Source of the DNA: Candidatus Cloacimonadota bacterium
GTDB taxonomy: Bacteria; Cloacimonadota; Cloacimonadia; Cloacimonadales; Cloacimonadaceae
DNA length: 6,609 bases
Reading direction: 5' to 3'
Assembly (NCBI GenBank): GCA_028683635.1
Contig: JAQUHL010000118.1
Coordinates: 1 to 6,609, forward strand
Positions 6,372 through 6,609 of the stretch are shown piece by piece. The position numbers were made by a program, and so were the translations under genes. Under the pieces are notes generated by a model, which worked only from the letters and a program-made list of their open reading frames with translations, was not told the DNA's origin and did not search any database. Within the stretch, counting starts at the first letter, position 1, and every line of letters begins with the position of its first letter.

Positions 6372-6468
6372 CACTTTGAAAAGACATAATTAAAAAGGTA
6401 TGGGGCGAAGCCCCCATTCATATATGGGTGGGTGACTGGCTGGGCATGGATTATGTCTTTTTAAAGTG
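6372..6468. repeat. 19-bp near-perfect inverted repeat enclosing a GC-rich hairpin (MITE-like)
   Basis: Left arm CACTTTGAAAAGACATAAT (6372-6390) and right arm (6450-6468) are reverse complements at 18 of 19 positions; the exception pairs G6379 with T6461. The arms enclose 59 nt (6391-6449). Inside lie a GGGGC-GAA-GCCCC hairpin (6402-6414), a CCCAT/ATGGG stem (6413-6417 with 6424-6428) that overlaps it by two bases, and a G-rich stretch at 6426-6444. The size, terminal inverted repeats and lack of coding sequence fit a miniature inverted-repeat element. A large bidirectional transcription terminator between convergent genes is the alternative, as both arms carry T-rich ends (TCTTTT). No clear target-site duplication was found beside the arms. 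Confidence 0.65.
6402..6414. repeat. Second GC-rich hairpin GGGGC-GAA-GCCCC
   Basis: A 5-bp GC stem with a GAA loop, lying inside the 19-bp inverted repeat. It is preceded by TAAAAAGG (6391-6398) and followed by CCCATTC, which mirrors the TAAAAGG and CCCATT around the hairpin at 6322-6338. The loop and stem top are the reverse complement of the first hairpin (CTTCG against CGAAG), so because of the palindrome the pair can be read as direct or inverted copies. Confidence 0.65.
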
Positions 6469-6477
6469 AAAATTGGA

Positions 6478-6609
6478 TTATAAGGAGCGGATACTGATCT
6501 GAATCTGCCTCTTATGACCCCATTCGATCAGGTTTCGGCAGGCTGGATGATCTATCAGATGGATATAGGTATTATCAGCCAGGCTGATCTCCATGTTGTC
6601 GTTTGTGCG
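6478..6609 (-). CDS. C-terminal 43 residues of an unidentified protein (runs off the right edge)
   Basis: On the minus strand one frame is open from the right edge to TAA at 6478-6480, giving 43 residues that begin RTNDNMEISL and end RQIQISIRSL. Both other minus frames contain stops within this stretch. Codon choice resembles the neighbouring genes (many ATC, CTG, GAT and CAG). The alternating Ile pattern at the end suggests a final beta strand. No family is recognised from so short a piece. A plus-strand frame from ATG at 6514 is also open to the edge but has no ribosome binding site, so the minus reading is preferred. If correct, this gene converges on the methyltransferase gene and the repeat cluster lies between their 3' ends. 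Confidence 0.55.
   Translation of the reverse strand, partial: RTNDNMEISLADNTYIHLIDHPACRNLIEWGHKRQIQISIRSL

Noticed and set aside
6402..6444. Possible G-quadruplex from four G tracts
   Set aside because: Loops would be about 20, 1 and 9 nt and the first tract is needed for the GGGGC hairpin; this does not meet the usual short-loop rule.
6514..6609. Plus-strand frame from ATG 6514 open to the right edge
   Set aside because: No ribosome binding site near the ATG, and the opposite strand has a longer open frame with neighbour-like codon use. Not fully excluded because both run off the window.

Overview
This window carries a compact six-gene block read leftward (minus strand), one gene read rightward, and a repeat-rich gap before the tail of another leftward gene. 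The gene content suggests a bacterium with moderate GC content that both makes lysine by the succinylase branch (dapD) and ferments lysine through 3,5-diaminohexanoate (kdd). That pairing, and the look of the proteins, would fit an amino-acid-fermenting anaerobe such as a member of Candidatus Cloacimonadota. Other lysine fermenters (Fusobacteria, some Firmicutes and Bacteroidota) cannot be excluded, so the assignment is a tentative inference.

Left part (1-5312, minus strand, in transcription order): a PHP-domain phosphoesterase, a small protein with two membrane segments, a MalY/PatB-family PLP enzyme, DapD (tetrahydrodipicolinate N-succinyltransferase) and a class I/II aminotransferase. Spacing is very tight: overlaps of 16, 4 and 14 nt, and one 3-nt gap. 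This is almost certainly one transcript. The aminotransferase directly after dapD is the natural candidate for the next step of lysine/diaminopimelate synthesis, transamination of N-succinyl-2-amino-6-ketopimelate. After a 151-nt gap with a candidate promoter comes kdd, the 3,5-diaminohexanoate dehydrogenase of lysine fermentation. Its first 229 codons are in the window and the rest runs off the left edge.

Middle (5313-5407): a 95-nt divergent intergenic region. It contains a TTGACA box and a GTTGAC/GTCAAC inverted repeat, and shares the 10-mer TTGACACAAT with the kdd upstream region.

Right part: a class I SAM-dependent methyltransferase (5408-6220, plus strand) with a hydrophobic C-terminal segment. 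It is followed by about 257 nt without a gene. That gap holds a T tract, two GC-rich GGGC/GCCC hairpins in similar sequence surroundings about 77 nt apart, and a 19-bp near-perfect inverted repeat enclosing the second hairpin, together a MITE-like or REP-like structure. The window ends in the last 43 codons of an unrecognised minus-strand gene. No CRISPR array, tRNA, rRNA, transposase or defence system was seen. The metabolic genes look conventional; the structured repeat at 6301-6470 is the least explained sequence here.
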